DNA of 64,000 nt from Synechococcus sp. WH 7803 (GTDB taxonomy: Bacteria > Cyanobacteriota > Cyanobacteriia > PCC-6307 > Cyanobiaceae). Below are positions 53,885 to 62,916 of this stretch, piece after piece; the first letter of the stretch is position 1, and every line of letters begins with the position of its first letter. The notes under the pieces were generated by a model, which saw only the letters and a program-made list of their open reading frames with translations, made no database searches and had not been told where the DNA came from. A program made the position numbers and the translations under genes. The DNA lies in contig CT971583.1 in the NCBI GenBank assembly GCA_000063505.1, positions 1,457,918 through 1,521,917 of the forward strand, written 5' to 3'.

Positions 53885-54574
53885 TCAAAGCCCAGGGGTG
53901 AGCAGGGTGGCTTTGATGATCTTGTCGTCCATACGGATGGCATCCACCACGTCCATGCCTTCGGAGACACGGCCGAAGACGGCATAGCGACCGTCCAGTT
54001 CCGGCAGGGGCTTCAAGGCGATGTAAAACTGCGCGCTAGCGGAATCCGGTGACTGGGATCGGGCCATGGCCAAGGCGCCGCGGGCGTGGCTGAGCTTCAA
54101 CTGCAGCAATTCGCTGGGATTGCTCACCACGCGGCCGTAACGGGGTTGATCCTCACCTTCAAAGGCCACCTCCAGAGGGATGAAGCGGGCCTGGCCGCTC
54201 TCAGGATCGATGAAGCTGCCGGTGCCGTATTGGGCCTTGGGCGTTTGGGGATTACTCGAAGCCGGATCGCCTCCCTGCACCACAAAGGGAACAGGCTCCC
54301 TCACAACGCGGTGAAACACGGTGCCGTTGTAAGTGCCGCGCTTCACCAGATCCACGAAATTGCCGGCCGTGACCGGAGCCGCATCGCCATCCAGCTCGAG
54401 GGTGATCGTGCCGCGGCTGGTTTCCATAGCCACGCTGGCCTTGCCCTGAAGGCAAGGGCTCGAGGCCTGATCACAGCCATCCGGAACGGAGGCGGTGGTG
54501 GTGGTGGCACAGCTCACCAGCAGTGGAACGCAGAGCGCCAGGGTGACCAGGGCTCGCAATGAACGGTTGAGCAT
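53885..54574 (-). CDS. Cyclophilin-type peptidyl-prolyl isomerase lipoprotein
   Basis: A 229-residue protein with a lipobox (L-L-V-S-C-A, Cys at about 22), so it is probably membrane-anchored on the periplasmic side. The cyclophilin core is visible as V-A-M-E-T-S-R-G-T-I-T-L-E-L, N-F-V-D-L-V-K-R-G-T-Y-N-G-T-V-F-H-R-V, V-Q-G-G-D-P and F-G-R-V-S-E-G-M-D-V-V-D-A-I. The length including the lipid anchor is normal for cyanobacterial family members. It lies eight bases after ycf4 and on the same strand. Confidence 0.88.
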   Translation of the reverse strand: MLNRSLRALVTLALCVPLLVSCATTTTASVPDGCDQASSPCLQGKASVAMETSRGTITLELDGDAAPVTAGNFVDLVKRGTYNGTVFHRVVREPVPFVVQGGDPASSNPQTPKAQYGTGSFIDPESGQARFIPLEVAFEGEDQPRYGRVVSNPSELLQLKLSHARGALAMARSQSPDSASAQFYIALKPLPELDGRYAVFGRVSEGMDVVDAIRMDDKIIKATLLTPGL

Positions 54575-54581
54575 GGTGCGA

Positions 54582-55118
54582 TCAGAGTCCCTCGAGATTC
54601 ACGCCCAGAAACCGGGCGAGTTCAGCTCCATCCTGCTCCAGCTGGGCGAGGGGAAGAGGTTCACCCACGCGGGTCAGCGGCATGTCGCGCCGGCCCTGCA
54701 CGCGCAGGGACACGCGCCGGCGCGTGTTGAAGCCATCGCGCACTTCCACCTTCACAGCCTGTACATCCTTTAAAGGGATCTCAACGCTGATCGGCTTGCG
54801 GAATCCACGGCGAGAGATCGTGATCACCCCGGCCTGCTTGTCGAAGCGGTTGGAGCCCGATCCCACATCGATGGCGATCACCGCCCAGAGGTACGTGGCC
54901 AGAAGGGCTGCAGCAATGCTGTAGAGGCCCATCACCAGCCCTTGCGGGACAAACACCAACCCGGCCGGATGTCCCAGGGGTAGCAGGTCCCGGCCGAGAT
55001 AACTGGACAGGGAGGCGAACAGAAAACCCACGCCGCCGATGGTGACCATGGCAGCAACCAGGATGTTGGACAGACGGCGCGATCCCAGCACCGGCTGTTC
55101 GAGCAGTTCAGCGGCCAT
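54582..55118 (-). CDS. ycf4: Photosystem I assembly protein Ycf4
   Basis: A 178-residue thylakoid membrane protein with two N-terminal membrane helices (about 22-42 and 62-85) and a soluble C-terminal part containing the family pattern [21 protein letters not shown] and [12 protein letters not shown]. It helps assemble the photosystem I core. I chose the ATG at 55118, which gives the conventional start; a longer frame upstream is not protein-like. The psbD operon diverges from it. Confidence 0.93.
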   Translation of the reverse strand: MAAELLEQPVLGSRRLSNILVAAMVTIGGVGFLFASLSSYLGRDLLPLGHPAGLVFVPQGLVMGLYSIAAALLATYLWAVIAIDVGSGSNRFDKQAGVITISRRGFRKPISVEIPLKDVQAVKVEVRDGFNTRRRVSLRVQGRRDMPLTRVGEPLPLAQLEQDGAELARFLGVNLEGL

Positions 55119-55339
55119 CGAAGCCTGGAAACAGCGCTCATTGTGAACGCTGATGCCGTGGCGCGGACGGCACGTGCATGACCTGCCACAAAAGGGCCTG
55201 AAAAAACGAAAGAAAGAGCGAAGAAACACTCCGATACAACGGATTTCAGCTGAGAGCGATCAGCCCCGCAGTGCCCGTTGAGATTGTTAAGGTCCCCAGG
55301 TATCCCACAGCCTGCGGGTAACCGCACCGTTCTCCTCTC

Positions 55340-56395
55340 ATGACGATCGCTGTAGGACGCGCGCCTCAGCGGGGATGGTTTGACGTCCTCGATGACTGGC
55401 TCAAGCGCGACCGCTTCGTTTTTGTCGGCTGGTCCGGCATTCTTCTCTTTCCAACGGCCTACTTGGCCATCGGTGGCTGGCTCACCGGCACCACCTTTGT
55501 CACCTCCTGGTACACCCACGGCATCGCCTCTTCGTACCTGGAAGGTTGCAACTTCCTCACCGCTGCTGTGTCCACCCCCGCTGATGCGATGGGTCACAGC
55601 CTGCTTCTTCTCTGGGGCCCTGAGGCCCAGGGCGACTTCGTTCGCTGGTGTCAGCTCGGCGGCCTCTGGGCCTTCGTGGCACTCCACGGCGCCTTCGCTC
55701 TGATCGGCTTCATGCTTCGTCAGTTCGAGATCGCTCGTCTGGTGGGCATCCGCCCTTACAACGCCATCGCCTTCTCCGGTCCGATCGCGGTGTTCGTCAG
55801 CGTCTTCCTGATGTACCCCCTCGGCCAGAGCAGCTGGTTCTTCGCGCCCTCCTTCGGTGTGGCTGCGATCTTCCGCTTCCTCCTCTTCCTCCAGGGCTTC
55901 CACAACTGGACCCTGAACCCCTTCCACATGATGGGCGTGGCCGGCATCCTCGGCGGCGCACTGCTGTGTGCCATTCACGGCGCCACCGTGGAAAACACCC
56001 TGTTTGAGGACGGCGAGCAGGCCAACACCTTCAAGGCGTTCGAGCCCACCCAGGAAGAAGAGACCTATTCCATGGTCACCGCCAACCGCTTCTGGAGCCA
56101 GATCTTCGGAATTGCGTTCTCCAACAAGCGCTGGCTGCACTTCTTCATGCTGTTCGTGCCTGTGATGGGCCTGTGGACCAGCTCCATCGGCATCATCGGC
56201 CTGGCCCTCAACCTGCGCGCCTACGACTTCGTGTCGCAGGAGATCCGCGCTGCAGAAGATCCCGAATTCGAGACCTTCTACACCAAGAACATCCTTCTCA
56301 ATGAAGGTCTGCGTGCCTGGATGGCACCGGCTGACCAGCCGCACGAAAACTTCGTCTTCCCTGAAGAGGTTCTGCCCCGTGGAAACGCCCTTTAA
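55340..56395 (+). CDS. psbD: Photosystem II D2 protein
   Basis: Reaction-centre core protein of 351 residues with five membrane helices. It begins [20 protein letters not shown] and contains the helix 4/5 features ([24 protein letters not shown]) that carry chlorophyll, pheophytin and QA ligands. The upstream 220 bases to ycf4 hold no gene; they should carry the psbD promoter and leader. The stop overlaps psbC by 17 bases. Confidence 0.98.
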   Translation: MTIAVGRAPQRGWFDVLDDWLKRDRFVFVGWSGILLFPTAYLAIGGWLTGTTFVTSWYTHGIASSYLEGCNFLTAAVSTPADAMGHSLLLLWGPEAQGDFVRWCQLGGLWAFVALHGAFALIGFMLRQFEIARLVGIRPYNAIAFSGPIAVFVSVFLMYPLGQSSWFFAPSFGVAAIFRFLLFLQGFHNWTLNPFHMMGVAGILGGALLCAIHGATVENTLFEDGEQANTFKAFEPTQEEETYSMVTANRFWSQIFGIAFSNKRWLHFFMLFVPVMGLWTSSIGIIGLALNLRAYDFVSQEIRAAEDPEFETFYTKNILLNEGLRAWMAPADQPHENFVFPEEVLPRGNAL

Positions 56396-57767
56396 TTCCG
56401 GTCTTATCGCCACTGGCGGTAAAGACCTCGACTCCACCGGCTATGCCTGGTGGTCCGGAAATGCCCGCCTGATCAACCTGTCCGGCCGTCTGCTGGGTGC
56501 CCACGTGGCCCACGCTGGTCTGATGGTGTTCTGGGCCGGCGCCATGATGCTGTTCGAGGTGAGCCACTTCACCTTCGACAAGCCCATGTACGAGCAGGGT
56601 CTGATCCTGTTCCCCCACGTCGCCACCCTCGGGTACGGCGTTGGACCTGGCGGTGAGGTCACCGATCTCTACCCCTTCTTCGTGGTCGGTGTGCTGCACC
56701 TGATCAGCTCCGCCGTACTTGGCCTCGGCGGCCTCTATCACGCCCTGCGTGGTCCTGAAATTCTCGAGAACTACTCCACGTTCTTCTCTCAGGACTGGCG
56801 TGACAAGAACCAGATGACCAACATCATTGGTTATCACCTGATCCTTCTGGGCGTCGGCTGCCTGCTGCTGGTCTTCAAGGCCATGTTCTTCGGCGGCGTC
56901 TACGACACCTGGGCCCCCGGCGGTGGTGATGTGCGTCTGATCACCAATCCCACCCTGGATCCTGGCGTGATCTTCGGTTATCTGTTCCGCGCCCCCTTCG
57001 GCGGCGAGGGCTGGATCATCGGTGTGAATTCCATGGAGGACATCATCGGTGGCCACATCTGGTTGGGTCTGACCCTGATCTTCGGTGGCATCTGGCACGT
57101 GATCACCAAGCCTTTCGGCTGGGTGCGTCGTGCCTTCATCTGGAACGGTGAGGCCTACCTGAGCTACAGCCTCGGCGCCCTGAGCTTCATGAGCTTCATC
57201 GCCTCGGCTTACATCTGGTTCAACAACACCGCTTATCCCTCGGAGTTCTACGGCCCCACCAACGCCGAAGCCTCCCAGGCCCAGAGCTTCACCTTCCTGG
57301 TGCGTGACCAGCGCCTCGGCGCCAACATCGGTTCCGCCATGGGCCCCACCGGCCTGGGTAAGTACCTGATGCGTTCACCCACTGGTGAAATCATCTTCGG
57401 TGGCGAAACCATGCGCTTCTGGGACTTCCGTGGTCCCTGGCTGGAGCCCCTGCGTGGCCCCAATGGTCTGAGCCTCGACAAGCTGCAGAACGACATCCAG
57501 CCCTGGCAGGTGCGTCGTGCCGCTGAGTACATGACTCACGCTCCCAACGCGTCGATCAACTCCGTGGGCGGCATCATCACCGAGCCCAACTCGGTGAACT
57601 TCGTGAACATCCGCCAATGGCTGGCTGCCACGCAGTTTATCCTGGCCTTCTTCTTCCTGATCGGTCACCTCTGGCATGCGGGCCGCGCCCGTGCTGCTGC
57701 TGCCGGTTTTGAAAAAGGCATCGACCGTCAGGCCGAGCCCACGCTGGCTATGCCCGACCTCGACTGA
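56379..57767 (+). CDS. psbC: Photosystem II CP43 chlorophyll protein
   Basis: Inner antenna protein of 462 residues with six membrane helices, starting at a GTG inside the end of psbD ([18 protein letters not shown]). It has the large lumenal loop with [10 protein letters not shown] and the chlorophyll-binding His residues, and ends in [15 protein letters not shown]. The psbD/psbC overlap is conserved from cyanobacteria to plastids. A strong intrinsic terminator follows. Confidence 0.97.
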   Translation: METPFNSGLIATGGKDLDSTGYAWWSGNARLINLSGRLLGAHVAHAGLMVFWAGAMMLFEVSHFTFDKPMYEQGLILFPHVATLGYGVGPGGEVTDLYPFFVVGVLHLISSAVLGLGGLYHALRGPEILENYSTFFSQDWRDKNQMTNIIGYHLILLGVGCLLLVFKAMFFGGVYDTWAPGGGDVRLITNPTLDPGVIFGYLFRAPFGGEGWIIGVNSMEDIIGGHIWLGLTLIFGGIWHVITKPFGWVRRAFIWNGEAYLSYSLGALSFMSFIASAYIWFNNTAYPSEFYGPTNAEASQAQSFTFLVRDQRLGANIGSAMGPTGLGKYLMRSPTGEIIFGGETMRFWDFRGPWLEPLRGPNGLSLDKLQNDIQPWQVRRAAEYMTHAPNASINSVGGIITEPNSVNFVNIRQWLAATQFILAFFFLIGHLWHAGRARAAAAGFEKGIDRQAEPTLAMPDLD

Positions 57768-57798
57768 TCCCCGGAATCATCTCCAACGATCGTCATTC

Positions 57799-57828
57799 AG
57801 CCCCTGCCGAAAGGCGGGGGCTTTTTTT
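57799..57828 (+). terminator. Strong intrinsic terminator after psbC
   Basis: AGCCCCTGCC, a GAAA tetraloop and GGCGGGGGCT form a ten-base-pair stem with one mismatch or wobble, followed by seven T. It is 32 bases after the psbC stop and marks the end of the psbDC operon. Confidence 0.92.
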
Positions 57829-57839
57829 ATTGGATTGGC

Positions 57840-58004
57840 TCATTGCCTACGGGTGGTGTCACCCCCCGTCGCCGGTTGGGCCGGTTCAAAATTCTGAACG
57901 GCATGCCGGTAGGCAAGGCTGAGGGCAATAGCGGCGCCGATCACTACAACAGCACCAACCCCTGCGAGCGCCGCCAAGCGGCCAACGATGGTGCGGAGTG
58001 TCAT
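57840..58004 (-). CDS. Small single-span membrane protein (54 aa)
   Basis: Reads MTLRTIVGRLAALAGVGAVV then V-I-G-A-A-I-A-L-S-L-A-Y-R-H-A-V, a basic start and one long Ala/Gly/Val-rich membrane helix, ending in a Pro/Thr/Arg tail. The plus strand is open over the same region but gives a disordered Arg/Gly product, so I prefer the minus gene. No Shine-Dalgarno is obvious. It is divergent from the TM2-type gene at 58085, with a perfect palindrome between. Confidence 0.6.
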   Translation of the reverse strand: MTLRTIVGRLAALAGVGAVVVIGAAIALSLAYRHAVQNFEPAQPATGGDTTRRQ

Positions 58005-58040
58005 CGAATCAAGGAAGAGCGAAACGTTTGCACAAGCAGG

Positions 58041-58060
58041 GTTAGCAAAATTTTGCTAAC
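58041..58060. promoter_or_regulatory. Perfect 20-bp palindrome between two small membrane protein genes
   Basis: GTTAGCAAAATTTTGCTAAC is its own reverse complement. It ends 24 bases before the ATG at 58085 and is 36 bases from the divergent ATG at 58004, the place for an operator controlling both. A half-copy-like GTTAAC follows at about 58067. It has no T tract, so termination is unlikely. Confidence 0.6.
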
Positions 58061-58084
58061 AGTTGAGTTAACGGCTCTGTCCTG

Positions 58085-58312
58085 ATGACCAAAGCTGAAA
58101 AGCATGCCTTGGTGAAAAGTGCTCTACTCGCCTTCGGTTGGCCACTGGCCTTGAATCATTTTTACGAGGGCGATTCGGGCACAGGCATTGTTGCCGTTCT
58201 TTTAACGTGGATTGCCTGGGCATCGATTGTGGGCATCATCTTCTGGATGATTCCTTTTTTCACAAAGCTCTTCCAATATCTCAAAGAGTTTGAAGGCAAC
58301 AATGGATTTTGA
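58085..58312 (+). CDS. TM2-domain-like small membrane protein (75 aa)
   Basis: Two hydrophobic helices, the first in L-L-A-F-G-W-P-L-A-L-N-H-F-Y-E-G and the second in G-T-G-I-V-A-V-L-L-T-W-I-A-W-A-S-I-V-G-I-I-F-W-M-I. The G-x-x-x-x-H-F-Y-x-G-x-x-x-x-G-I-x-x-L-L-T pattern is that of TM2-domain proteins, although the usual Asp at the end of helix 2 is replaced. Coding DNA here is AT-richer than the neighbours. Function unknown. Confidence 0.62.
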   Translation: MTKAEKHALVKSALLAFGWPLALNHFYEGDSGTGIVAVLLTWIAWASIVGIIFWMIPFFTKLFQYLKEFEGNNGF

Positions 58313-58315
58313 ACA

Positions 58316-58522
58316 TCAGTTCTCGAGAGCGGAATCGAGATAGCGATCGATAATAAAGACGTCACCGGTGATAACTCCAAGACCCCAAAACCAAAAGCCA
58401 CCTGCAATCAAGAGGAAAAGTAAAACAGGCGCGTTGATCGTCAACCGGTGTCGCCCATGAGATCCCTGCAGATTCACGTTTTGATCCTTCGGCAAGGCCA
58501 CCTGTTGGCTCAGCCGGGACAA
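58316..58522 (-). CDS. Small membrane protein (68 aa), unknown
   Basis: A basic N-terminal part (G-S-H-G-R-H-R-L-T-I-N-A-P) is followed by one hydrophobic helix (V-L-L-F-L-L-I-A-G-G-F-W-F-W-G-L-G-V) and an acidic tail. Start TTG at 58522 or GTG at 58498. It is convergent with the TM2-type gene, 3 bases apart, and divergent from 58530. No family recognised. Confidence 0.55.
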   Translation of the reverse strand: MSRLSQQVALPKDQNVNLQGSHGRHRLTINAPVLLFLLIAGGFWFWGLGVITGDVFIIDRYLDSALEN

Positions 58523-58529
58523 TCACACC

Positions 58530-58781
58530 ATGCCAGTGGAGACAGGACCCTGCCGTTTCAGCCAACGCCAGGGGAACGTGGATGTGGCAGGAAGCAATCT
58601 CGTAACCATCACGTCTACGGCTGGCAATCCAACACCTCCTCCTCCGCCACCAGTGCCAGGTGGCATCTCCCATGATGAACCTCTCAGTGGCGACGATCTA
58701 TACGCCGCAGTGATGGCATTTCAGAGTGGAGCTGTTAACAACGCTCACCAAGACAGCGGATCAAGCAACGACGTCAGATAG
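58530..58781 (+). CDS. Possible small Pro-rich protein (83 aa)
   Basis: Contains a Pro block (N-P-T-P-P-P-P-P-P-V-P-G-G) and a helical stretch L-S-G-D-D-L-Y-A-A-V-M-A-F-Q-S-G-A. No membrane helix. Only seven bases separate it from the divergent small gene. Could be real but nothing confirms it. Confidence 0.4.
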   Translation: MPVETGPCRFSQRQGNVDVAGSNLVTITSTAGNPTPPPPPPVPGGISHDEPLSGDDLYAAVMAFQSGAVNNAHQDSGSSNDVR

Positions 58782-58924
58782 CGATGAACCCCCTCAGCAT
58801 GGAAAGCAACGATCCCGATGCCCATAGAGATGATTCACTGGTATCGCTTCCTGAGCATCACGATCCAGTGATCGATCACAGCCTGCTTGGATCCTGATCG
58901 GATCACAGCACAGTCAGCTTCACA

Positions 58925-59527
58925 ATGACCAAAACCTTGCCCATCGCCGAACGGGACGGTGAGCGCTGCGCCGGTCCAGTGCTGATCTCGGGATTCGTGG
59001 TGGGCTTCGGGGTCATTGAACTTGCCACCGGTGCTCTGAACCAGACCAGTCGCTTCAGCCTGCAATTACTGGTTCTGCTGGTGTTGCAACTGATCGGCCC
59101 CATCCTGGTGAGCGTGTTGGCCATGGCCCTGCTGCTCCCCCGCTGGTTGGATCGCGTGGTGCAGCAGGGTTCGAAAGCCTGGCGGCAGTCCGTGCCAGCA
59201 GCAGCACTTGTGGGCTTGTTGTTGATGCTGATGTTTTTTGTGAGCGCGATCGTTGGCGGAGTTCTGGTGACACCACGGGCAGATCTGCTGCGGGAAGCAA
59301 CCGATCTGCTCTCGGGCATCAAACTCCGTGACCTCCTGCGCACTCTGGTGCGCAGTGGTGTGTTCCTTGGCTGCATCTGCGCCTGGTGTCAGTGGCGGGC
59401 ACTGACGGCGCTCAGAAGCGGACGCAGCGAAACACTGATTGTCAGCAATCTGTTGATTGAAGGCCTGACGCTGGCTCTTGCTCTCAAACTGATCTGGGTG
59501 TTGGCGTTCAACGCCCTTGTCCGCTGA
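58925..59527 (+). CDS. Membrane protein, divergent MlaE-like permease candidate
   Basis: A 200-residue protein with five hydrophobic segments. Several stretches line up with MlaE: L-I-S-G-F-V-V-G-F-G-V-I-E-L-A-T with the second helix of E. coli MlaE, L-Q-L-I-G-P-I-L-V-S-V-L with the L-R-E-L-G-P-V-V region, and the C-terminal G-V-F-L-G-C-I-C-A-W to S-N-L-L-I-E-G-L-T-L-A-L-A with the last helices. The charged E-Q loop that meets the MlaF ATPase is missing and it is about 60 residues shorter. It lies 11 bases before an MCE/MlaD gene. The MlaE assignment is an inference from context and weak similarity. Confidence 0.55.
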   Translation: MTKTLPIAERDGERCAGPVLISGFVVGFGVIELATGALNQTSRFSLQLLVLLVLQLIGPILVSVLAMALLLPRWLDRVVQQGSKAWRQSVPAAALVGLLLMLMFFVSAIVGGVLVTPRADLLREATDLLSGIKLRDLLRTLVRSGVFLGCICAWCQWRALTALRSGRSETLIVSNLLIEGLTLALALKLIWVLAFNALVR

Positions 59528-59538
59528 ATCGTTCTCTG

Positions 59539-60402
59539 ATGCCCGCGACCGCACCAGCACACCACCGCGAACGGTTGGTGTTTCTGGCTTCAGGTGGTTT
59601 GTTGCTTGTTGCCGTGCTTGTCGGGCTCGCCCGTGAGCAGCGCTGGGGCACCCGGTTTGTGAACGTTTACCTACTTGCCAGCGACATCAGTGGTCTGCAC
59701 TCCGGTGAAGAGGTGCGCATCTCCGGGTTTCCCGTGGGTCAGGTGGGGGCCTTGGAGCTCAAACCTGATGCACGCGTGCGTGTGCAATTACGGATTGAGC
59801 AAAGCAAAGCCCGGCTGATCGGCCCGGGCAGCAGCGCCCGGTTGGATCAAGAAGGATTCGTGGGCGATCGCTTCATCGCCATCAGTCCTGATCCCCAGAG
59901 CGGTGCCGATGCCCAGGCCCTCAATGGCAGCACCCTCACCTACGAGGAGCCTTTGAACCTCAGCGATGCCCTCGAAGACCTCGCCACAACGCAACAGCAA
60001 CTGCAAGCCACCTTGCAGAACACCACAAACCTCACAGCCAAGAACGGAGATATCAACACCACCCTTACCGATCTGCGCAAGACGCTTCAGAACACCAACA
60101 CGCTCACGGCCACGATCGAACGCGAGGCAGCTGCCACAGCACCGGTGGTGCGTGACTCTCTCCAAGGCGTGAGTCGCAACGTCAGTGAAGTCAGCGCAGA
60201 CACGCGAGCCGCTGAGAGAGAAGCCCAGCAGCTCCTCAAAGACTCACGCCCACTGATCACCAGCACCCTCCAGGAGGTTCGTGAGCTGGCTCAGACCAGC
60301 CGGACATTGCTCAATAGCCTGCTCGGGGTGATGGGCCCGCTGCTTGAGCCCGCCAACCAGAGCAGCAACGAACCGACTGCAGACAAAGGAGAAGACCCCT
60401 AA
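59539..60402 (+). CDS. MCE/MlaD-family lipid transport protein
   Basis: A 287-residue protein anchored by one helix (about 11-31), followed by an MCE domain: T-R-F-V-N-V-Y-L-L-A-S-D-I-S-G-L-H-S-G-E-E-V-R-I-S-G-F-P-V-G-Q-V-G and G-S-S-A-R-L-D-Q-E-G-F-V-G-D-R-F-I. The C-terminal 140 residues are long amphipathic helices rich in Thr/Gln/Asn. MlaD proteins bind lipids and carry them across the periplasm; here the target may be the outer membrane or thylakoid envelope. No MlaF ATPase is next to it. Confidence 0.83.
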   Translation: MPATAPAHHRERLVFLASGGLLLVAVLVGLAREQRWGTRFVNVYLLASDISGLHSGEEVRISGFPVGQVGALELKPDARVRVQLRIEQSKARLIGPGSSARLDQEGFVGDRFIAISPDPQSGADAQALNGSTLTYEEPLNLSDALEDLATTQQQLQATLQNTTNLTAKNGDINTTLTDLRKTLQNTNTLTATIEREAAATAPVVRDSLQGVSRNVSEVSADTRAAEREAQQLLKDSRPLITSTLQEVRELAQTSRTLLNSLLGVMGPLLEPANQSSNEPTADKGEDP

Positions 60403-60424
60403 TTTTGGTTTTTAGAGATAGGCA

Positions 60425-61162
60425 ATGGGTCAGCTCAGTCGACTTGCCACAACTGGATTGGCCTGTTCTTTGCTGACAGCTGTTCCTGCCTTCGCCCAAA
60501 GCAAAGGAATTACCTATCCCAAGGCTGGCATCGTCTGCGATCAGGTCGGCCAGGTCTGCTACGACAGCTACGGCCCCTCGATTGGGATCACCAAGATTTA
60601 CTTCGGCGAGTTCGCCGCTGACCGGCTCAGCCAGAACCGCCGTGGGTCGACCAGCAACGACTTCCGCCTCAGCTCCGGTCAGGCCTGCAGCATCCAGAAA
60701 CGCAAGTGCTGGGACGACGGCTGGAGCCAAGCGAACGTGGCCAAGGGCCTCACCAAGCAGCTCTTCGGCAGCAGCAACAACAATGCCAGTGCCAGCAGCG
60801 GCAATCGCCAGGTCGCCACAGACACGGGCTACTGCAGCCTCAGCCAGAGAGGTCAGCGGGTGTTTGATGGCCCCTGCCAGCTCAAGCAGGTGTCGAAGGG
60901 TGATCGCAACCGCTACAAGATTCAGCTGGAGAACGGCAGCAAGTACGTGTTCAAAGACAACGGCAGCGGCACCTACACCATCACTGATTCCTTTGGTGGG
61001 AGCTGGCCGGTGACCTTCGTGGATCACGGCAACACCGGCGTGTTCCGCTTCGCTGATTACAAGCTTGTGGCCACCCAGAACAGCGGCAGCACAAACCAGG
61101 AAGCCGCAGGAGCTGCTTTGGGTGCGGCCGTGGGCAGCATGCTGAACAACCTGTTCAAGTAA
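60425..61162 (+). CDS. Secreted protein with YcgJ/Fels-1-like domain
   Basis: A 245-residue protein with a signal peptide (about 1-24, ending A-F-A). The first domain (T-Y-P-K-A-G-I-V-C-D-Q-V-G-Q-V-C-Y-D-S-Y-G-P-S-I-G-I-T-K-I-Y-F-G) resembles the E. coli YcgJ / Fels-1 prophage-like family, with paired cysteines. A Ser/Asn-rich linker (about 120-130) leads to a second Cys-containing beta region and an Ala/Gly-rich end. Probably periplasmic. Function unknown. Confidence 0.62.
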   Translation: MGQLSRLATTGLACSLLTAVPAFAQSKGITYPKAGIVCDQVGQVCYDSYGPSIGITKIYFGEFAADRLSQNRRGSTSNDFRLSSGQACSIQKRKCWDDGWSQANVAKGLTKQLFGSSNNNASASSGNRQVATDTGYCSLSQRGQRVFDGPCQLKQVSKGDRNRYKIQLENGSKYVFKDNGSGTYTITDSFGGSWPVTFVDHGNTGVFRFADYKLVATQNSGSTNQEAAGAALGAAVGSMLNNLFK

Positions 61163-62906
61163 GTCGCGTCAACTCCAATCCATCGGCGAGCACCACGCCT
61201 TCCGCTTCAAAGCGGCGCAGCACGCGCAGCTGGAATTCGCGCTCGCTTACCCATTGGCCACCCGATTTGGTGATCAGCAGCACCTCCAGATGGGTGCCGA
61301 GCGGAGTGATCCGGCGCACTCCCCGCAACACGGGTTCGCCAAGCAAGCGGTGATTCCAATCGCTGTCATTCACGAACCGATCGATCTCCTCGCGGATGAG
61401 AGCAATGGCCTGGTCAATGGAGCTCTGGCGATGCGACACCACAAAGGTGACCAAACTGCCTGATCGCAATTTCGTGTGGTTCCGCAGCTGCCGGATCGTG
61501 CTGTTGTCGAGCGTGTCCACCCGCTGATCCAGGCAGCGGATCTGGGTGCTGAACAAGCCCACATCCACCACCTCACCTTCCACGCCATCGATCTCAATCC
61601 AGTCGCCGATGGCATAGCGATCCTCAATCAGCACCAGCATGCCGGCGACAAAGTCGCGCAGGAGTCCCTGGAACACAAAGGCCAGGGCACCCAACAACGC
61701 ACCACCAGCCAGCAGGATCGAAATCGACGCCGTGCGCACGCCAGGGATATCAAGCAACACCCACAGGCCAACCACCAGCAGGCAAGCCACATCGATCAGG
61801 CGATGAATCACCCGCAGCAGACTGCGGTAACGCTGGTCGCGTCGCGCCCGCTCCTGGGCCAGCACATCGACGTTGTCGGCCCATTGGTGCAGCAAAAACG
61901 TGCTCAACGCCCGGCCCAGCAAGCCCACCATCGTCACCACCCCCACCTTGAACAAGGCAAACGACGGTTGCAGCAGCAGCTCGAGCGCCAGGGGGATCTG
62001 CCCGGGAACGGCCATCACGCCGAGGCCAACCATCATCACCAGCAGGAACAGCACCAGCACCATCAGCACCCGGGTGATGGTGTGGGTGAGATGCAGGCGC
62101 ACTTCCAGGGAGCGCACCCGACGCCCCTCCTCGAAGCGCTGGCGTTGCAGACGCGACACCCTGCGCCGCAAAGCACTCCAGGCCAACAGCGACACCGCAA
62201 TCATCCCGAGCAGGAGAAGCTCCACCACCAGGGTGATTCGCCAACGCTGGGCCAGTTGCCTCGGCCGCAGAATTTCGCGGGCATGGTTGATCCGGTTCTC
62301 CAGGATCGTGCGCCAGCGCTTCGCCAACTGCTCGGTGGTGACGCCGTTGATCTCCGCATCGGCCTCTGTAACCGACAGCAGCGGAAAGGCGCGCTTGCGA
62401 TCAGGCAACCGCGCTTCAAGCACCTGATTGCCTTTGCCGTCGGAGACGATCTCAAGCCTGACCGGACGGTCACTCAAGGCCATGCCAGGGCCGAGACCCG
62501 CGGTGCAGACATTGGTCTCGCCGCCCAACACACTGTCGAGCAGCCATTCGCTCAAGCGTTCGCCCTGGCCGCAGAGCTGGTTGGGGTCGTAGAGGAGGCG
62601 CAGGTTGCCTTCGATCACAGCAGCGCGTTGCCGGGCCGCTGGCGATCCGCCATCACTGTTGAGCACCGAGCTGGACACGGTGATCGCCGGCACACCGAGG
62701 ATGTTCACCTTCGCCAGTTCGTACTTGCCAACGGCAAGACCGCGCTCCGGCTGGTTGCGATTCAGGACATCGACATTGAAACCAGGCAGCCCGAAGCCCG
62801 AGGGTCCGCTGGAGGGTGCGGCCAGAGAGGGAATGGCCATGGACAAGACCACGGCCAGCAACGCCACCAGAACTGCTTTGAAAGATCGGCGAAAGCAGCG
62901 CAACAA
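61155..62906 (-). CDS. MscS-family mechanosensitive channel
   Basis: A 583-residue protein: signal peptide (1-30, ending S-L-A-A-P), a periplasmic N-terminal domain of about 200 residues, at least four hydrophobic helices, and the MscS core with pore-lining G-G-A-L-L-G-A-L-A-F-V-F-Q-G-L-L-R-D-F-V-A-G and the beta domain E-D-R-Y-A-I-G-D-W-I-E-I-D-G-V-E-G-E-V-V-D. It should open under osmotic downshock. Its end overlaps the YcgJ-like gene on the other strand by eight bases. Confidence 0.9.
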   Translation of the reverse strand: MLRCFRRSFKAVLVALLAVVLSMAIPSLAAPSSGPSGFGLPGFNVDVLNRNQPERGLAVGKYELAKVNILGVPAITVSSSVLNSDGGSPAARQRAAVIEGNLRLLYDPNQLCGQGERLSEWLLDSVLGGETNVCTAGLGPGMALSDRPVRLEIVSDGKGNQVLEARLPDRKRAFPLLSVTEADAEINGVTTEQLAKRWRTILENRINHAREILRPRQLAQRWRITLVVELLLLGMIAVSLLAWSALRRRVSRLQRQRFEEGRRVRSLEVRLHLTHTITRVLMVLVLFLLVMMVGLGVMAVPGQIPLALELLLQPSFALFKVGVVTMVGLLGRALSTFLLHQWADNVDVLAQERARRDQRYRSLLRVIHRLIDVACLLVVGLWVLLDIPGVRTASISILLAGGALLGALAFVFQGLLRDFVAGMLVLIEDRYAIGDWIEIDGVEGEVVDVGLFSTQIRCLDQRVDTLDNSTIRQLRNHTKLRSGSLVTFVVSHRQSSIDQAIALIREEIDRFVNDSDWNHRLLGEPVLRGVRRITPLGTHLEVLLITKSGGQWVSEREFQLRVLRRFEAEGVVLADGLELTRLT

Positions 62907-62916
62907 GGGTGGGGAC

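Noticed and set aside
54932-56437. A 501-codon minus-strand open frame opposite psbD
   Set aside because: It is antisense to D2 and reads His/Glu/Gly-rich filler; it also runs through ycf4 in another frame.
57843-58085. Plus-strand 80-codon frame after the psbC terminator
   Set aside because: Composition is disordered and the minus strand gives a coherent membrane protein.
58784-58897. A 37-codon plus-strand ORF (M-N-P-L-S-M-E-S-N-D...)
   Set aside because: Too short, acidic and without structure; kept only as a note because it starts two bases after the previous ORF.
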